The notes beneath the pieces are model-generated. The model was not told the DNA's origin, searched no databases, and worked only from the letters and a program-made list of their open reading frames with translations. Source: Sphingomonas sp. PP-CE-3A-406 (GTDB taxonomy: Bacteria > Pseudomonadota > Alphaproteobacteria > Sphingomonadales > Sphingomonadaceae). Taken from it: DNA of 64,000 bases. The position numbers were made by a program, and so were the translations under genes. Where the stretch lies: the NCBI RefSeq assembly GCF_003688625.1, contig NZ_RCWY01000002.1, positions 1,116,001 through 1,180,000 of the forward strand, given 5' to 3'. Shown piece by piece: positions 62,848 through 64,000 of the stretch; positions within the stretch are counted from its first letter, which is position 1, and each line of letters begins with the position of its first letter.

Positions 62848-63969
62848 TTACTGGCCCGAACCCGGACCGTAGGTGACTTCCACGCGACGGTTCTGCACTT
62901 CGCGAACGCCATCGGCGGTCTCGACGCGCGGACGGGTCTCGCCGAACGCTTCCGTCGAGATGACACCCTCTGGGATGGCATGCGACGACAGGTACGCCTT
63001 GGCGGCGTCTGCACGACGCTGCGAGAGACCGACGTTGTACGATGCTGCACCCGACTTGTCGGTGAAGCCCGCGATCATGACCTGGGCATTGCCGCACGAC
63101 TGGTACTGCGTGACGGCGTTGTCGAGGATCGATGCTGCCTCTGGCGTGATGTCCGACTTGTCCCATTCGAAGAACACGATGAACGGACCAGGCGAGCAGA
63201 CGACTTCTGCTGGCGGCGGCGGCGGCGGCGGAGCAACTGGCTCCGGCGGCGGCGGCGGAGGAGGAGCAACCGGCTCGGCAGGCGAACCGAAGTTGTACGT
63301 CAGGCCACCGAGGATGCTGTGCGAGCGGTAACGACCGTCGAACACGCGGTTCGACACGTCTACCAGCTTTACGTTCTCAGCATTGAAGAAGCGATACTTC
63401 AACGTTGCGTCGACGTGGTTGCTGAGCGGTGCACGGATACCGGCAAGACCCTGATACGCGAACACGGTGTCCGAGTCGTTCAGGAAGTCGCCACCGCTGG
63501 TGATGCCATACTTCGCCTTGACGCGAGCAACACCGACACCGCCGCCGACGAAGCCCTGGATGCCGTCATCCGGACCGAAGTCCAGAAGGCCGTTCAGCAT
63601 GAAGCTGAGCGCCGACGACGAACCACCGGCACCGTCGTAGCTGCCAGCTGCGGCATTGCCGCGAACGCCAGCCTGCGTGAAGGTCGGCGTGGTCGTGGAC
63701 GACGTGTAGCCGTCAACGGTTGCACGACGATAGCCGACTTCGGTTTCCAGACGGAAACCACCGAAATCGTAGCCCATGACGCCATCGACGTCATAGCCAT
63801 AGTTATGATCAACCGACCCAGCGCTCTTGAGAGCACCGATGTCATAGTTGATGTCTTCAACGATCATCGCACCGCCATCAACGCCAACGTACCACGACTT
63901 GTCGCGGGCGAGGGCGGGAGTGGCGAGTGCGGTGGAGGCGAGTGCCAGAACGACGGCAAGCTTCCGCAT
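62848..63969 (-). CDS. OmpA-family outer-membrane protein
   Basis: 373 residues. Signal peptide MRKLAVVLALASTALATPAL (cleavage ALA-R). N-terminal 8-strand beta-barrel (WYVGVDGGAMIVEDINYDIG to HSILGGLTYNFG), proline hinge (PPPPPPPEPVAPPPPPPP), and C-terminal peptidoglycan-binding domain with GFTDKSGAASYNVGLSQRRA and ending RRVEVTYG. It anchors the outer membrane to the cell wall. Probably highly expressed, given its codon use and strong terminator. Its promoter region lies in the last 31 bases of the window and beyond. Confidence 0.95.
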   Translation of the reverse strand: MRKLAVVLALASTALATPALARDKSWYVGVDGGAMIVEDINYDIGALKSAGSVDHNYGYDVDGVMGYDFGGFRLETEVGYRRATVDGYTSSTTTPTFTQAGVRGNAAAGSYDGAGGSSSALSFMLNGLLDFGPDDGIQGFVGGGVGVARVKAKYGITSGGDFLNDSDTVFAYQGLAGIRAPLSNHVDATLKYRFFNAENVKLVDVSNRVFDGRYRSHSILGGLTYNFGSPAEPVAPPPPPPPEPVAPPPPPPPAEVVCSPGPFIVFFEWDKSDITPEAASILDNAVTQYQSCGNAQVMIAGFTDKSGAASYNVGLSQRRADAAKAYLSSHAIPEGVISTEAFGETRPRVETADGVREVQNRRVEVTYGPGSGQ

Positions 63970-64000
63970 ACTAAATCCCCTTTCATGAGTGTCACACGGA

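Overview
The window looks like chromosomal DNA of a GC-rich alphaproteobacterium, most likely Sphingomonas or a close relative. Supporting signs are the DUF1134/EipA envelope protein, an alphaproteobacterial direct-repeat LexA box (GAAC-N7-GAAC), HWE/HisKA_2-type histidine kinases, and several small secreted proteins of sphingomonad type. The genus is inferred from gene style; no rRNA gene is present.

Layout. 1-5.0 kb: lysA (cut by the window edge) with three small genes upstream of it, then a large PAS hybrid histidine kinase. 5.2-9.1 kb: a TetR-controlled oxidoreductase operon (SDR, deleted Old Yellow Enzyme, MDR reductase, alpha/beta hydrolase) beside two gene stumps. 9.2-13.3 kb: a secreted protein of unknown function, a PL9-type pectate lyase, and a FixL/FixJ-like pair. 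14.2-20.0 kb: a three-gene CzcCBA-type metal efflux operon, followed by a wrecked mgtC. 20.9-22.4 kb: a fluoride riboswitch driving a CLC-F fluoride exporter. 22.5-23.5 kb: a small secreted protein and a PaaI thioesterase.

The central feature is a ~34 kb integrative island between two copies of an 18-bp sequence that spans the 3' end of tRNA-Ser(GCU), at 23817-23834 and 57724-57741. The intact tRNA and a P4-type integrase sit at the right end. A second, decayed integrase start lies just outside the left copy, so two related elements were once inserted in tandem. Cargo in order: AlpA and MerR-like regulators; a hairpin-flanked secreted protein; SRAP/YedK; an SOS-controlled umuDC operon with a LexA box; a small-gene cluster with YozE-like and thermonuclease proteins; two LOV photoreceptor kinases, each with a response regulator; an MBL hydrolase; a stress-type SDR; a three-gene redox operon (Rieske/FAD reductase, hydrolase fused to a gluconate-dehydrogenase-subunit-3-like domain, GMC oxidoreductase with a CxxCxxCxxxC motif); a GH115 alpha-glucuronidase; a GGDEF-EAL protein; two coupled secreted proteins; a degenerate GGDEF protein with small genes; a PilZ protein; and a replication-type HTH protein beside the integrase.

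57.8-64 kb returns to core genes: DUF1134/EipA, pyrC, ygfZ, and an OmpA-family porin with a clear terminator.

Themes: DNA-damage tolerance, blue-light sensing, c-di-GMP signalling and plant-polymer breakdown are carried as island cargo. The region left of the island shows metal and fluoride resistance and unusually many decayed genes.
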